Source: Cyanophora paradoxa
Lineage: Eukaryota; Glaucocystophyceae; Cyanophorales; Cyanophoraceae
NCBI GenBank assembly: GCA_004431415.1
Contig: QPMI01000393.1
Location: forward strand, 1 to 64,000
Direction of reading: 5' to 3'
Length of the DNA stretch: 64,000 nt
Made by a program: the position numbers and the translations under genes. Numbering within the stretch: position 1 is the stretch's first letter; every line of letters starts with the position of its first letter. Positions 32,606 to 45,536 of the stretch are shown piece by piece. Under the pieces are notes generated by a model. It searched no databases and had not been told where the DNA came from. It was given only the letters and a program-made list of their open reading frames with translations.

Positions 32606-34071
32606 AAAGAGACAGGTTAAAACAGAACCCGTTTACTTGCTTATTTACTAGTACTACTTCCTGATCCTAAGGATTACCTAGAGCGGGCGCGCCATCTTCT
32701 TTCGCGTAGCGCTTTCTTTGCTGCGTGCTCGTAGTGCTCTGATCTCGCGGGCCGTACGCGTGGCGTGGGGTGCGGTTAGTCAGTCCGCCTCTGGGCGACT
32801 GTTCCGATGTATTCATATACAGATCTAGAGCCAGACGTGTCTCTCTTCTTGCGTGCAATTAGGCCAGCTCCAGCTTAAATTATGCAGAATTATGTAGCTC
32901 TCCAGGGCTAAAGACTATATACTAGCCTGTAGCTGTTATTTGGTTCTCGCGTTCTCGAGCGCGTTTGGTCGTGCGTGTGACTCAGTGAGGGTTCGAGTGG
33001 CTAGTCTGCGCAGCGGCGATCGGGAGCTGCGCATGCTCTCCCCTCTCTTTCACAGTGTGTTTCATCGATATATATCGGGAGGCGAACTTTAATTTGTACG
33101 GTTGTATTCATGATTGCTGTATTTAATTTGTACCGTAGTACGACTCAGTTGTAACTGCTTCGCCAATTTGCAACAGTCACCGTGGCACTGAGCCATGATT
33201 ATATGCTTCATGCCATGATATCGCGATCGATGGCATTGGACGCGCTCATGATCCGATGACTCAGTGATCATCATCGATCATCATCATGGCATATGCATAT
33301 GCATGTATACGTACTACGCCGTGACGGTATGCATATGCGTGTCTTTATCATGATCCGATGATCAGCGCTAGCCCCGCCGGGCCGGGCCCCGCGGCGGCAC
33401 GCGCAGCGCCGGCGCCGGCCCGGCGGCCCGGCGCGCGGATCCGCAGCGCTCCGGATCCCGGAGCCCGGCCCGCCAGTGCGCCCCCGGGCCCCCGCGCGCG
33501 GGACGTGCACGATCGCGATACTGTTTAATTCATTATTACGCCATGGCATCACATTTAATTTACAATATCGAAAGGCGAAAGGTCGAAAGTCGAAAAATAT
33601 ATTACTATATCCGGTGCTCATGAGACTTGAGCTCGCCGGGCTCGAGAAACCAGAGCGGAAGCGAGAACTCATGATCACTGACTGGTACTTTATCTAGATC
33701 TTCGGGCTTACAATCAGCTCAGCATATGGCTCACTGGCCATGGAATCCGAAGCTGCCACTGAGCCTGCCAGGCCGCGGGCACATTGAATTTACTGGTGGC
33801 GCGAGAATGCCACAGCGACGAGGGCACAAGCAACGGAAGCCAGCGCGCCCCAGACAGAAGGTGCTTGCGTGCCGGCCAGGCTTGGTACGAACGGCCTGCG
33901 TCCGACCCGGACATGCAATGCCGTCAACCCTCGAGCAGATTGCACAAATAAATATTTTAATGAATGCGAGTTATGACGCACACGTTGACGGTACCGGTTG
34001 ACGTCCACTGGAAGGCCTGCGCACATGGAAAAAACAATTGACGCAAGGGACACGTGCACCGATCATGGAGA
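32606..34071. other. Convergent intergenic region
   Basis: About 1.45 kb between two 3' ends. It contains palindromic GATCATCATCGATCATC (near 33,265), a GC-rich island at 33,365-33,500 and AT-rich sequence elsewhere. A minus-strand open frame at about 33,790-34,059 lacks recognisable features. No gene supported. Confidence 0.5.
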
Positions 34072-35566
34072 CTATGAGATGTTAATCATTAAATTTTCTC
34101 GCACGTTCGCGAGGGTGAACATCTGCATGAAGCGAACACAAACCCAGTGAGCCTTGAGACAGGGGCCAGAGCGGAGAGTGATCGTGTATAAACATTCATT
34201 ATCATTACTGATTTGAGCGGACTCACTTGGAAGGCGTCGTTGACGCTCTTGATCTGGAGGCTGTAGCCGGTGCCCTGGGAGAACTGGAGGAGGCTACGCG
34301 TCGTCTGCCGGTTGCAGTTCGCCGAGAAGGGCGGGACGCCTGCGCATGCGCGTACGAATAAGGTAATAAGATAAGAGATGACAGTTTGTGTGAGACCGAG
34401 CCTGAGCGGAGCAACATTTGATTTACGCACGGAAGGCGATCTCGGTCGAAGAGACGATGCGGGGGTTGAGGGCGGGGCAGCTCACGCCGGACGACGAGAC
34501 GATCAGGATCTCGATCGGCTCCCCGACTGGGAACCCTTCACCGTAAAGGCTCACTTCTCCGCCCGTCTGCGGAAGCACAGGATGTGATCAGTATCGGCTG
34601 CAGGAGTCACCGGGTCTTTTGGCGTCCTAGGCCTTCAAATTAAACAGCGTGTCCAGCAATTTTGCAAACAGCGCGGGCCGTGCGCACGGGAGGGGCCTGG
34701 ATGACTGGCCGCGGGAGGCGGGCGGTGTTGGTCGCGTCGAACTCGAGGGTGGTGCCGGGCAGGCCCGTGCTGACGCCCTGCACGATGATCCTCGTGATGT
34801 TGATCGTCTGCGGGTGTGCAACGGCAAAGGCGCATGGGACTCGCGTCAGTTCGAGAGGCATGGAATATACCGTAGTACGTATATACACGATTTCAATTTC
34901 GTGTACCTTGTGGATCGCGGGCGTAGCCGCGGCCGGCTTGGCGGTCGGCGCCGGCGACGGCGTGGCCGTGGGAATGGGAGCAGTGGGAGGCGTGGTTGGG
35001 GTCGGGGGGCCAGCGCTGGGAGTCGGGGTCGCAGCGGCGGCGGTGGAGGGCGACGGGCTGGGGCTGGGGCTCGGGCTGGGGCTCGGGTCTGCGATTGCGG
35101 AGGGGCTCGGCGATGGGCTGGGGCTGGGCGAGGGAGACGGGGAAGCGGACGGCGACGGCGAAGGCGACGGCGTGGCTTCAGCTGGGAACACGCAGACGTT
35201 GCTCACGTTCGTGGCCGGGGCCTGGCAGGCGCACGCGGGGCGCGTGAAGGTTACAGGAGCCTGGATGAGCAAACTCCGTCGAACAAACATATTGACTGCG
35301 ACAGTCCGGTACATCTCCTGCCCGTTCGTGCAGTTCAAAACGCAGTAAGCCGGTGTTCCTTCGGTCCAGCCCCAGTCGGTGGTGCTGCCTTCCGCCCAGG
35401 AAACGGTCACGTTGGGAGCGTTGCAGCTGCAGCCCTTAGCATTGCCGCCGGATGTTCCCACAGGTTGGCTGACTGACGCATCGCACTCCGTCTGAGCGCT
35501 GACAGCGGAGATGCCGAACGCCACGATGGCGGCGGCGAGAAGCAGCACGGCGGCGAGCTTCGCCAT
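34072..35566 (-). CDS. Secreted Ser-Pro-rich (hydroxyproline-rich-like) protein
   Basis: Start at 35,566 with a clear signal peptide, MAKLAAVLLLAAAIVAFG, cleaved around SAQ. The first exon encodes a Cys-rich domain (KGCSCNAPNVTVSW, AYCVLNCTNG, TRPACACQAPATNVSN) followed by a long (Ser-Pro)n linker and Thr/Pro/Ala-rich sequence, as in cell-wall and matrix glycoproteins of algae. Downstream exons give TINITRIIVQGVSTGLPGTT, GGEVSLYGEGFPVGEPIEIL and CNRQTTRSLLQFSQGTGYSL, the last two sounding like IPT/Ig-like beta-sandwich sequence. The final exon is short (MFTLANVRENLMINIS) with the stop at 34,072-34,074. Likely extracellular. Specific family not recognised. Confidence 0.6.
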
Positions 35567-36080
35567 CCCGGACCGGAGCTAGCCTGGGGAAATTATTAGG
35601 AATCCCGCGCACGATTGTCGCGATCGGACTCCGGGACTCCGCGGCCGCCGGGATCCGCCGGAATACCGGTCGCGGGGGGGTAGTACTTGAAAGTTGAAAC
35701 TCCGGCGCCTTACCCGAATTAAATTACCGGGACTCGGGAATTTAATTTTGCGGGTCTCTAAATTGCCGTAAATTGCCGATTCGACAATTAATGTTGTTAA
35801 AAAAAGTTGGGGTAAACATTTTCTTAGGCCGCCGTAGATCGAGCAAGCGTCTGCATGGCCTCGAAATTAAACCCCAATTATTTTGGGGTCTTAAATTACC
35901 CGAATTACAGTACGCGTAAATATATTTCCTGCTTTACAGTAATATATCGTGCGCACTAATATTGTGTTTTTACGTTCCGAACCGCACCAACTTAATTAGT
36001 AATTCAACGGTTGATCATGAACTTCCGAGTTCCTTTTTTTTGAAGTAACTCCGGCGGCGCCGGCCTAGGCCTAGGGTACC

Positions 36081-36917
36081 GGTTACCGCACCGACAATTC
36101 GGAGCTTCGTCAGACGGTCCGAGGTAGGGTTACCGTCTGACGGTAATGTCGGCCCCCCAGCCTCCGACATAGGGTTACCGGGCCGAAATTTCGGCCGGCC
36201 GAAATTTGCGAAAGATTCGAAATTTCGGCGACATTTCGGCACCCTCCGATCCGAATTTCGCCGAAAGAGAATAAAATAATCAATAAAGTATTTGGAATAT
36301 CCATATTTCGGCCGTGGAAGTGGGGGGTTGGGGTGCCCGGGGGGCGGGGACTGGCTAACTGCGCCCGTAGGCACTGCTAAACACACTAGTAGGCATTGCT
36401 AGGCAGTCTGTTTTAGGTTAAAGGGGACTCAACATGTTGTTTAGGGCGGGGGCTCGCCGAAGTTTCGGCCGAAATTTCGGAAATTTCGGCGGGCTGATTC
36501 CGAATTTCGGCGCTCCAAAATCCGAATTTCCGAAATTAAATTCGGCAACCCTACTCCGACATCGACAATGTCGAATGTCAGGTGGATTTCGGTGCGATCC
36601 GACAGAGGGGGGGGGTAGGGGTCATCTCCGCCGGCAGAATGCGCCATAAATTATATTTTAAGGCTTCTGGTGCTCCAGGAAGTTATTCTAAGCATGTCTG
36701 AACACATTCCCCACCTTGGGAATCCATTGAAGCGTGGGTTCTAGGTGAGCGACGGACCGGCGACGGCAGGGAGGGGGCGAAAAAAGCATTAAAAACTATT
36801 TAAAAATGCATTATTTTAATCATTATTTTCGACATGTCGGTCGCCCTCGCCGACACCGCACCGACATTCGACATTGACGACCGTTTGACGAAGCTCCGAA
36901 TTGTCGGTGCGGTAACC
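36081..36917. mobile_element. MITE-like element with 37-bp terminal inverted repeats
   Basis: The left end (36,081-36,117) begins GGTTACCGCACCGACAATTC, and the right end (36,881-36,917) is its reverse complement with a single mismatch over 37 bases. The 837-bp interior has no coding capacity and is built largely of CCGAAATTTCGG-type palindromes plus two internal TAGGGTTACC copies. Size, TIRs and lack of a gene fit a non-autonomous DNA transposon. I could not define the target-site duplication. Confidence 0.6.
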
Positions 36918-37910
36918 CTACATTCGACATACGTACTGTACATATATGCATGTAGCTATAGAACGGGAAATATTTAGGACACTGAATCTTTTTAGTATTA
37001 AATTCTGGAGGCCTGATTACTAAATATTTATCGTATACTAAATCCGAAGGTTGGGGTGGGGGGGTACGTAGCCCGTGCAGCCGAAGTTGCAGCGCAGGAG
37101 AAGCATGCCGCGCCGGCGCCGCCGATGAGAGCGCAAAAGCGCGCAGCGTTTCTCCTGATTCCTGACCCCTCGCGCGCGCCGCGCCCACCCCTTCTAAAGG
37201 CCGCTACTAAAGCGCTCCGCGCGGCTGACTCTTAAATATTTTCAGCCTACTAAACCAGCCGAACCCCGGAATTACTAAATATTTTGGGGTCTTAAATATT
37301 ACCCGTTCTACAGTAACGACGACCGTCGGACATTGTCGATGTCGGACAGTCGATCGGAGGCTGGGCCCGGGAGACCGACATTAATTATATATAATTACCG
37401 TCAGATGCCTGACAGACGGTAACCCTACTCCGATCCGGCCTGACGGTACCCGCCTAACATAAAACATTGACAGCTGCATGCAGTACGTACGGTGCCAGTA
37501 CTGTAGAACTGGTTAATTTAGTACAGGAAAATAATTAGTACTTCGCCAAAACTGCCACTTTAGCGGCTGGTAAAACTTTAGTAGGTCAGTCTTCGCAGGG
37601 CGTTTGTATGGCGGAGGCGGGGCTACCCCTACAAATTCAATGCGATTCTCGGCTTTAGCAGGCGAGAAATATTTAGTAGATCGCCCAAAAACTTTTAGTA
37701 CTATAAATATGCAGCCCACTAAATATTTCTAGCTCTCCAGTACCTCGGACCGTCGGACCGGATCCGTGAGTCCGGATCCGGCCGGGTCACCGTGGCACCG
37801 CCGACTCACCGGCCCGGCGCCGGCGGGTCCTCTAAAATTTTGAGCGCAGTTATAATTATATCAACTTATATGCATATATGGTAGCGCAGTACTAGTATAC
37901 GTAGAATCGT

Positions 37911-37911
<1 letters not shown>

Positions 37912-37946
<35 letters not shown>
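37912..37946. repeat. (AT)n microsatellite
   Basis: About 35 bp of alternating A and T in the gene-poor region. Confidence 0.9.
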
Positions 37947-37949
<3 letters not shown>

Positions 37950-38204
37950 AGCGCGGTAATCGATGATGCCATCATTGCCATGATGCCGATGATGATACCG
38001 GTATATGGCAACCTCGATCGCGAGCTCCGGCCCCCGGGATCCACAGGCGGGGAAGCACGAGGGGTACCGGTATATCACCATATCACCGTATACTAGTATA
38101 CGTACCGGGTACTACCGGCCCGGCGGACTCCGGGACGCGGCCGAGCATGCACAGTGCATGCGCACCTAGCTATACTAGTAGCCTATACTATATGATAGGG
38201 TTAC

Positions 38205-38820
38205 CTAGGCTTGCGGCTAGCGGGGTCGCGGGCCGGCTCGAGCCGAGCCTAGCCAGCCCGAAAAGCGGCTCGAGCCGCTAGCTAGCCTGGCTAGCCTCGG
38301 CCGCTTTTCGCCTTCCCTAGCCGGCTAGCTAGCCTGCTAGCCCGGCTAGTCTCTCCCCCCCCCCCCTCGAGCTCCCCTCTCTCGCACGAAGTCCACAATG
38401 ACTCCACATACGATCGCGGCGGTGACGATCTGATTCGCCTGCTTCTGATCACGGCGGTGACGATCGATCGGATGCTGCTGTCGGAGGCGATTGACGTGAA
38501 CTGGAGGCGACCGGAGCGAAATGCTGGAACATGGTCGGCTGCTGTGCGGCGTGGAAGGTGCGGCTAGGCGCAAACTTCGGCCCCATCGCGAGGCTACGCG
38601 AGCGCTGCAGCTGGCTACGAGCCGGCAGTGCGTTGTATAGCGTACGCCAGCTACGGCTGCCCCGGCTAGCCCCCCCCGGCTAGCCAGCAGGCTAGCCTCC
38701 CCCCGCGCTAGCCGGGCTTGCAAGCCGGCTAGCCATTTCCAAACGGCGGCTCGAGCCGGCCGCCAAAGTCCGCTAGCCTAGCCGGCTTGCTAGCCGGCTA
38801 GGCTCGAGCCGCAAGCCTAG
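38205..38820. mobile_element. CTAGCC-rich inverted-repeat element
   Basis: Ends match as inverted repeats: CTAGGCTTGCGGCT at 38,205-38,218 and its complement AGCCGCAAGCCTAG at 38,807-38,820. The inner arms on both sides are rich in CGGCTCGAGCCG and GCTAGCC. GGTTACC sequence abuts both ends (38,199-38,205 and 38,821-38,827), tying it to the neighbouring repeat family. There is no convincing gene inside. Probably a second MITE-like element. Confidence 0.5.
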
Positions 38821-39558
38821 GGTTACCGCACTGGGGCACCGACAATTCGAATTCGGACCGCCGGCCGCGCCGGGCCGGGAGCTCGACCAGCGCTGGCCGT
38901 GGCCATGGCACTGATGATGGCAGGCAGTGGCAGCACCTCGATCGACCGGCCCGGCGGCGACGTCGACTCGCGAATCGCGATCGGCGAGCTCAGACCGTCG
39001 CCGGGCGGCCGGGGCGGCCTGCAGCTGGCACACGCGTACGGCCGCACACGCAGCCTGGCAGGCGTAGGGCCGGCGGCGGTTCATGCGTTTCAAATTCGCG
39101 ATGCATATAAACGCGTACGGGTTCTGGATCGCGTCTGCGAGCTGCGCAGTCGTCGCCATTTGGGCGGTCTGCGGCTGGCCATGCACTCCAGGCCTGGCGA
39201 TAGGGGCACTCGCTGATCATGAACTCGACCACGTGCACGAGCTCGAGCTCGAGCTCGTCTGCTGGTGGCTTCAGCGGGCTACGCGTCCCAGCCTGCTCGG
39301 ACCTCCGGACGATCTGTATGTTCGAAGTGAGCGCATCTTTCGAATTCCTGTGCACGTGGGCGTCTAGATCTCATGCATGCGCATATATATGATCATGATC
39401 CGGCCGCGGGCAAACGTACGCGTCGACATATGCATGGGCCAGCGCTAGCCTATATATGCATATTAACGGCAGCATGCGCATGCGCACGTGCACGTGCATC
39501 CTAGTACTAGCTATAGTACCAGTATACGCAAGCTAACACTGCGCATGCGCATGCGCAG

Positions 39559-42500
39559 GGCTGGTCCGTCACGTGCGAGATGCTAGCGCTGTTGACGTCG
39601 GAGCTGCGCTTACGCACGCCCTCCGCTGCCTGTCGGCGCGGCTGGAAGACCGGCGACTCGGATTCGTCGCGGCGTCCAAGACCCTCGCCGTGGCGCACCG
39701 CATCATCGACGCCACAGCTGCGGATGCCAGGGACCGATCAATATCGGTCATGAAACACGTGCACGGTACGCGTACGTCCGCGTCGTGCGCGTGCGCGTGT
39801 GGGCAATCACATGTACGCATACTAATAAAATTCCGTATGCGCAGCGAACACGACGATGCGGCAGGCGTCGAATGAGCTGACAGCCGCCGTCGAAGCGCTT
39901 TCCGCGCGGTGGGACCGGGCGGTAAATTCAGCCGAGAGAGAGGAGCACCAGGACGCGTCTGCGGCTGCGATCATTCAAGAGTCGACGTTCGTCCTGTCGT
40001 CTCTCGCCGCCATGCTGGCAGAGAAGCTGCGAGCGCTGTCGAGCCATGATACCGATTCTGCACATGCCGGCCGGGGCGCTTGCCAGTGCGTGATCCGATT
40101 TGATGATCAACGCCATAATACATAATAGTCTTTAATTTCTACGATATTCTCTCGCAGGGGCGCTGGTGGCTTGCAAAAATTGACAAGAGCACTGAACGTG
40201 GTCCCTGCCATCGAAAAGGCCCTGCAAGTGGCCCTCTGGTGCGCTTTGTTCTCTCACTTCACCATGCATAAATATTTGACGAATCCGAATACATATCGAC
40301 GCCGCTGACGTCGACGGGGCTGGGGCTGGCCTGGGCGCCGTCTCGGACAGGCACGCGGACGGGCGCCGGGCGCTGGAGGAGGGCGCGGCGCTCTCCGCGG
40401 GCCCCGACGAGAGCTCCTCCGACTGGGAGGTCATCTCCCGCCAGGCGAGTCCATATTCATCTTAGATTATCTAATTATAATAATATACGAGTGTATGCGC
40501 ACTATTTTGGAAACAACTGACCGCAATATTATCAAGCAGAAGGCTGCGTCGCTCCCTCTGCTGCTGTGCGAGGCCAGAGCTGTTCTCGGCTCCGCACTGA
40601 TCTGCCTCGGGGATTTACGAGGTGCACGCCCGCGCGAAGCGCCCGCGGGACGCGCTGCGAGCTTTTGCCACATAGCTCTTAGCCTTCCTCGCCGAGTCAG
40701 GGCCTACCAGGCCCCCTTCCCCCCCCCTCCCTCCCCCCCCGCCTCGAGCTCCCCCCCCAGTTTCCCGCGCTCCCCCCCCCCCTCCCCCACTCCCGTCTCC
40801 TCCCGTCCCCGCTTCCCCCCCCCCCTCCCTCCCCCCCTCTCCCCCCGGCCCGGCCCCGTTCCCCGCCCCCACTCTCCGAATCCCCCGCCGGATAGGCCAT
40901 GTATCCCTGCCCCCGCCGTAAATCTCTCGCCCCCCCCCCTCCCCACACCCCGCCTTACGGGCCCTTCAGCTTTATATCCGGATCCGGATCGGATGATCTG
41001 TATTTGCTGACTGTGTGATTCAGCTTTCTCGCAGGAGCTCGCGATCGCGACTGAGCTCAAGGCCGGTCGTGACATCGTTCGCAACGCACACCGATCGCTG
41101 CTGGTAATATGAACTATTGTTCGATCGACATTGCGAAGGTTGGGCGTGAAAAATTAGTGATTGTGGGTGCGGACGCGCAGGCGTTGTCTCGAGAAGCAGA
41201 AAAGATACACGAAGTGCGAGCTGCGAGGATTGGTTTGCCCGATATTAATCTAGATCATGAGAATGAGAACGAGCTCAAATTTGAAGTAAGCTTGCTTTGC
41301 GCATGCTTATATAATTATATATACACAATATTTAATTTGAAACATAACTAATATTATATTCCCGAGCGCTAGCTCGAGCTCACGCGTATACTTATATACG
41401 TACAGAATTCGAACTTCGACCATGCGCATCAAGCCTACCGGCCTTGCGATTGGGAGACCTTCGAGTTCTCCCGGCCGATTGCAGATGGCCAGGATGATCT
41501 CGAATGGGCCGACGCCGGATTTGAATCACCGCATCGACACTTCGAATTCGACGCGTGGAGAATCGACACCCGAAAGGTGCGTGTGTGCATGCGCACTAAG
41601 ATAGTATACACACCTGCAAGCTGCAGCTGATTTGAGCGTGCAGTTGAGAATTGGCAAGCGAATTGCGCGAGACACCGGCGGTCACGATGACACGCTCGTC
41701 GAAGTTTTTCAAGGACAATACAGAGGTTTGTTTAATGAACCAGACCTGCAGCGCTAGCTGTACTACGGTAGACATACGTATACGCAAGCTTTGACGGCTT
41801 CGCGATTGCAGGCAAGGACGTCGCCGTGAAGAGGATGACGCACAGGGACGAGTACGCGCACGCGACCTGGGACACCGAGCGGCAGATGTTCCTCAGACTG
41901 CGGGGCGAAGCCGACCTGCACTGGTGCGCTTCCCACCCGATCGCGATTTATATTCGGCAATATAAATGCCACGTGCATTTTCATAGATGTCACATCATTA
42001 TTTAAAAATCGTGCTCGATTGCGAGCTCGTGTTAACGTTAACGTTGTGCAGGTCCCTGCAGTCTCCGCGGGTTGTAGCCCTCGTCGGGGCTTCGCTCAGG
42101 CCCCCCGGCCCCGTGCTCGGTGAGAATTTGAAGTTCATGCGCATGCGTAGCCACGTCCCGTAGTACGACGGAGGCTTTATTTAAATCCAACAGTGACGGA
42201 GTACATGGCACGAGGGAACTTGAAACAGATTATTCGGGTGCGCTCTGCGCTTGCGCGTGTAATAATTCAATGATTACCTCAAGCATTAAATAATTTAAAT
42301 CATGATTATGCGCACACGCGCAATAAGAATTCTTTAAAAGACCTCGTCTGCGTGCACGTGCACGCGTACATTCACCGTGGCACATCAATTCATCATGGCA
42401 TCACGTTTGAGTTTAATTCCCGAGTCCGCAGAACAGCTCCTTAATCCAGGCGCTGGACTGGAGTAGAATTGTGATGATGGCTCTTCAGGCTTCCGAAGGT

Positions 42501-43481
42501 GCGAGAACTGTTGACATTACGTATACTGATCATTAATATTAATTTTGAATATTTCGTTCTGCGCCCAGGCCTGCATTTTCTCCACAGCAGAGCGCCCCCT
42601 GTGATACACAGAGACGTCAAGGTGTGCAATTCGTGAAGCGTCCGCGTGTCGTTTACTGATACTTCAGCATACGCAAAATCATATATAATTTCTTGACCAT
42701 GTGATTAGTCGGAGAATTTCTTTGTTGTGCGTAAATGATCGTCTACAAGTTGCATGCGCTTTCTCGATTCGGATCTGACTGTGCAGGAACATAGGACGAC
42801 CGGTTTAACGTCAAGATTGGCGGTCCGTTAACGTTACCCATTTCTTAAGCTTGTCCTCGAGTTTTGTTGGGGATGTGGTTTGATGCGTTGCGCAGACTTG
42901 GGTCTTGCGCGATCGCTCTTAGATGGGCCTCTGTCGCAGGAGGGAATCCACCCCGTCGGCGACCGCCACGTACGTGTACCCCTCTTCGAATTACATTAAA
43001 AACCCCATTTCGTCTGCGATCGACATCGAGCTCACGATCGCCGCGCGGCGGCCGCGGGCAGTACCGGGCGCCGGAGGTGGAGCGGATGGGGCCGTACAGC
43101 GAGCGGAGCGACGTGTTCGGCCTCGGGGTCGTCCTCTGGGAGCTCCTCGCCCGCCGCCCCGTCGACGGCTGGGTCCGCCACGAGCACGTGCGCCCGCACG
43201 CCCCGCTTTCGTGAGCTTGCAATAAATATATATCACAATTGGCTTAGCGTTTAGTTTGCCCACTCGTTTGGCGTGATCCGTGCAACGTTGGCGTGATCAA
43301 CGCGTACGCTGCGCAGATCAAAGCGCGGGTGATGGAGGGGGGCGAGCGGCCGCCCGTCCCGCCCGACCTCCCGCCCGCCCTCGCGCGGCTCCTCGCGCGC
43401 TGCTGGGCCGAGGACCCCGCCGCCCGGCCCCCCACCGCCGAGATCGTGGACACCCTGCGGCGGGCGGTCGCAGCGACATGA
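39559..43481 (+). CDS. Tyrosine-kinase-like (TKL) Ser/Thr protein kinase with helical N-terminal region
   Basis: Spliced gene; the first exon I can support starts near 39,559, and the true start is probably upstream or in it. The N-terminal exons are helical (ALTHALRCLSARLEDRRLGF, MRQASNELTAAVEALSARWD) and resemble the helical bundles before some TKL kinase domains; linker exons follow. The kinase domain shows GKDVAVKRMTHRD (ATP-binding Lys), VLVTEYMARGNLKQIIR (hinge), PPVIHRDVKSENFFVV (catalytic loop), DLGLARSLLDGP (metal-binding motif as DLG instead of DFG), YRAPEVERMGPYSERSDVFG (APE motif), LGVVLWELLARRPVDGW, and the C-lobe end LLARCWAEDPAARPPTAEIV, characteristic of TKL kinases. All core catalytic residues are seen, so it is probably active. 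The stop is at 43,479-43,481. Substrate unknown. Confidence 0.7.
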
Positions 43482-43705
43482 GCCCTACAGCTAGTTATAG
43501 GCCTTGACGGCATCTATCGACTGTGCAGATTAAATGCGTGATGACGCATATGACCGGCAGCTGCACCTGGCACATGGTATCCAATGATCTCGCGAATTTT
43601 CAAATGGGCGCGGCCCGGCGGGTGGATTGGCATGCGCAGCACCGCAGCGCGTGCAGCCATATGCTATTAATATTGCTAGCGCTAGATTCTCTCTCGGATC
43701 CCGCT

Positions 43706-45488
43706 TCAGCTTTCTTCAATTTGCTGTGCAATATACGTAGTGCTCTGAAACCGGCGGGCCTTGGCCATGGCGTGGGGGGCCACGTCGGGGTGCTTCTCTC
43801 CGAGGACCGCCTGCCGCGCCCGCAGGCACGCCATGCCAGCGCATGCCGGCCGAAGCGGAGGCTCAGGGGGGCGCCGGGGGGCGGATCCGGAGGGCTGGGG
43901 AGGGGGACGGCGGGGTGGGGGGTACGCGCCCTGTAGAGGCCCTCCGCCTCCTCGTACCGCTGCCGGCGGGGGTACCTTTGTCAGCGCTCGCCCTGGTCGG
44001 CCCGCCCGGCGCCGCGGGGCGCTCGACCGAGACGCTAGGGCGACCCCCCATCTATTCCAAGCGGGCGCTCCCCTCGAGCTTCCCTCCAGGCTCCCCCGCG
44101 CCCCCCGGAAAGAGGATCTGGCTGCAGCCGGGCCCGGGGCGGCCCGCCCGGCGCGGGGCGGCGCGGGGGTACCGCTGCCGGCCGCTGAGCGCTCGCCGGC
44201 GCGGCGCGGCGCTGGACCCAGGCGCTATGGGCGACCTCCTATCCATCCCCAGCGGGCGCCCTCCTCCATCGCGAGCTCCCCCCGGCCGCGGCCCCCCCGC
44301 GCCCCCCGGAAAGAGGGTCTGGCTGCTGCCGAGCGGGAAAGGCGGGCCTGCGCGGCGAAGTGGAGGCCGGCGGCGTCAATAACGTTGCTGAGGGAGCTCG
44401 CCGTCTCGGGGTGCGAGGCGCCCAGCGCCCCCTCCCGCGCCCCCCGCGACCGCTGCGAGGGTGGGGGGCGCCCGCGCATGAGGGGAAGCCGCCGCTGCCG
44501 TCATCGGAGGCCGCGAGGTTGGACGGAAGGAGCGCCCTCGGGCATAGGCTCTAAGAGCGCAGGGGCCGCGGGCCCGGGGCCGCTCGCGGCCGGCAGTAGG
44601 GGCCCGCGAGGCTACTAAAAGCGCCTGCGGTGCTACTGGGAGCGCCCTTGGGCCGCGGACGGCGGTGGGGGCCAGCGGGGCGTGGCGGGGCGGGCACGTC
44701 GTAGAGGGTGGAGGCTTCGTGGAAGTGCCCCTGCGTGCCCCGCGGTTAGCCGGCCGGGCGCCTCCAGGGCGCGGCGCTGGGGCAGCTGGCTCCGCCCCGC
44801 GCGCCCCCCGCCGCCTCCCGTGCAACCGAATACGAAGCTCCTGAGCACCCAAGTCTAAGCTTAGACCTAATCCTCAGCCTCCGAGACGGACCTGGGCGAA
44901 GCGGAGCTTGCCGAGGGCGTTCACCGAGGCCGCCGTGTCCGGGTGGCAAGCCCTGCGGGGGGGAGAAAGGGTGCCGCCGCCGCTCAGGCCGAGGGAGCGG
45001 GGCGGAAGAGAGAAAGGGCGGGGCGGGGCTGTGGGCAGCCGTCTCCCAGAACTATATATACCCGGATCTAAACCAAGAGAGGAAGGGGAGAAAGGCGGGC
45101 GTGGCGGGGCGCGCGGACCCGAAGACGGCCTCCCTGACCTCGATGGCCCGCTGCGCCCCCGGCTCAGAGAGAGAAGGGGCGAGGGGCCTAAAAATAGCTG
45201 GGGGAAGGGGGGGTAGAGGTGCCTGCAGGAGCGCCTCGGCCTCCTCGTAGCGCGCCTGCCACGGCCTCAGATCGGCGGGGGGAGGGGGGGGGGAAGGGGG
45301 CGCGCCTGGGCGGTGCGGAGGCGGCCCATGGCGGTGAGCGTGCTCGCCACGTCGACGTCGGGGTGCGAGCTCGAGGGCCTGCGAGCTCGAGCAAGCCGGG
45401 GCGGGCCGGCTTAGAAGGGGGAGGGGAGAAGGAGGATGGGGCGGGGTACCCAAGGGCGCAGCCGCAGCGCTTTCTGCGCGGCGCAGAG
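43706..45488 (-). CDS. Tetratricopeptide-repeat protein, 5' part missing at the junction
   Basis: Kinesin-light-chain-like TPR repeats, roughly one per exon or pair of exons. Helix A segments include HPDVDVASTLTAMGRLRTAQ, HPDTAASVNALGKLRFAQ and HPETASSLSNVI; helix B segments include ARYEEAEALLQA, RAIEVREAVFGS and RQRYEEAEGLYR. The last unit reads RQAVLGEKHPDVAPHAMAKA and the protein ends TTYIAQQIEES (stop 43,706-43,708). Such repeats bind protein partners; nothing more specific can be said. The most 5' exon visible begins at 45,488 after a strong polypyrimidine-AG acceptor and encodes ELCAAQKALRLRPW, which is mid-protein. The upstream exons are not found between there and the start of the AT-rich element about 50 bp away, so the gene appears split or truncated by the insertion. 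Confidence 0.6.
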
Positions 45489-45536
45489 CTCAGAAGGAGG
45501 AGGAAAATAAAAGCAGCCATAGGGCGAAGCCATAGG

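Larger units (their letters stand above)
35567..39558. other. Gene-poor region with small inverted-repeat elements
   Basis: About 4 kb without a supported gene. It carries members of a repeat family marked by GGTTACCGCACCGACAATTC and TAGGGTTACC (about 36,081-36,180, 36,881-36,920, 37,410-37,430, 38,196, 38,817-38,856), runs of CCGAAATTTCGG-like palindromes (36,185-36,545) and CTAGCC-rich sequence (38,207-38,820). A minus-strand reading near 39,090-39,190 (TAQLADAIQNPYAFICIANL) looks mildly protein-like but stands alone. Confidence 0.5.

Noticed and set aside
33476-34430. Genes in the convergent gap after the redox fusion
   Set aside because: Short frames with no recognisable sequence features apart from the last exons of the secreted protein; composition alternates between GC islands and AT-rich spacer.
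38899-39367. N-terminal exons of the kinase or a minus-strand gene (TAQLADAIQNPYAFICIANL)
   Set aside because: Open frames on both strands overlap, neither has a domain or clear splice links; left as non-coding with doubt.
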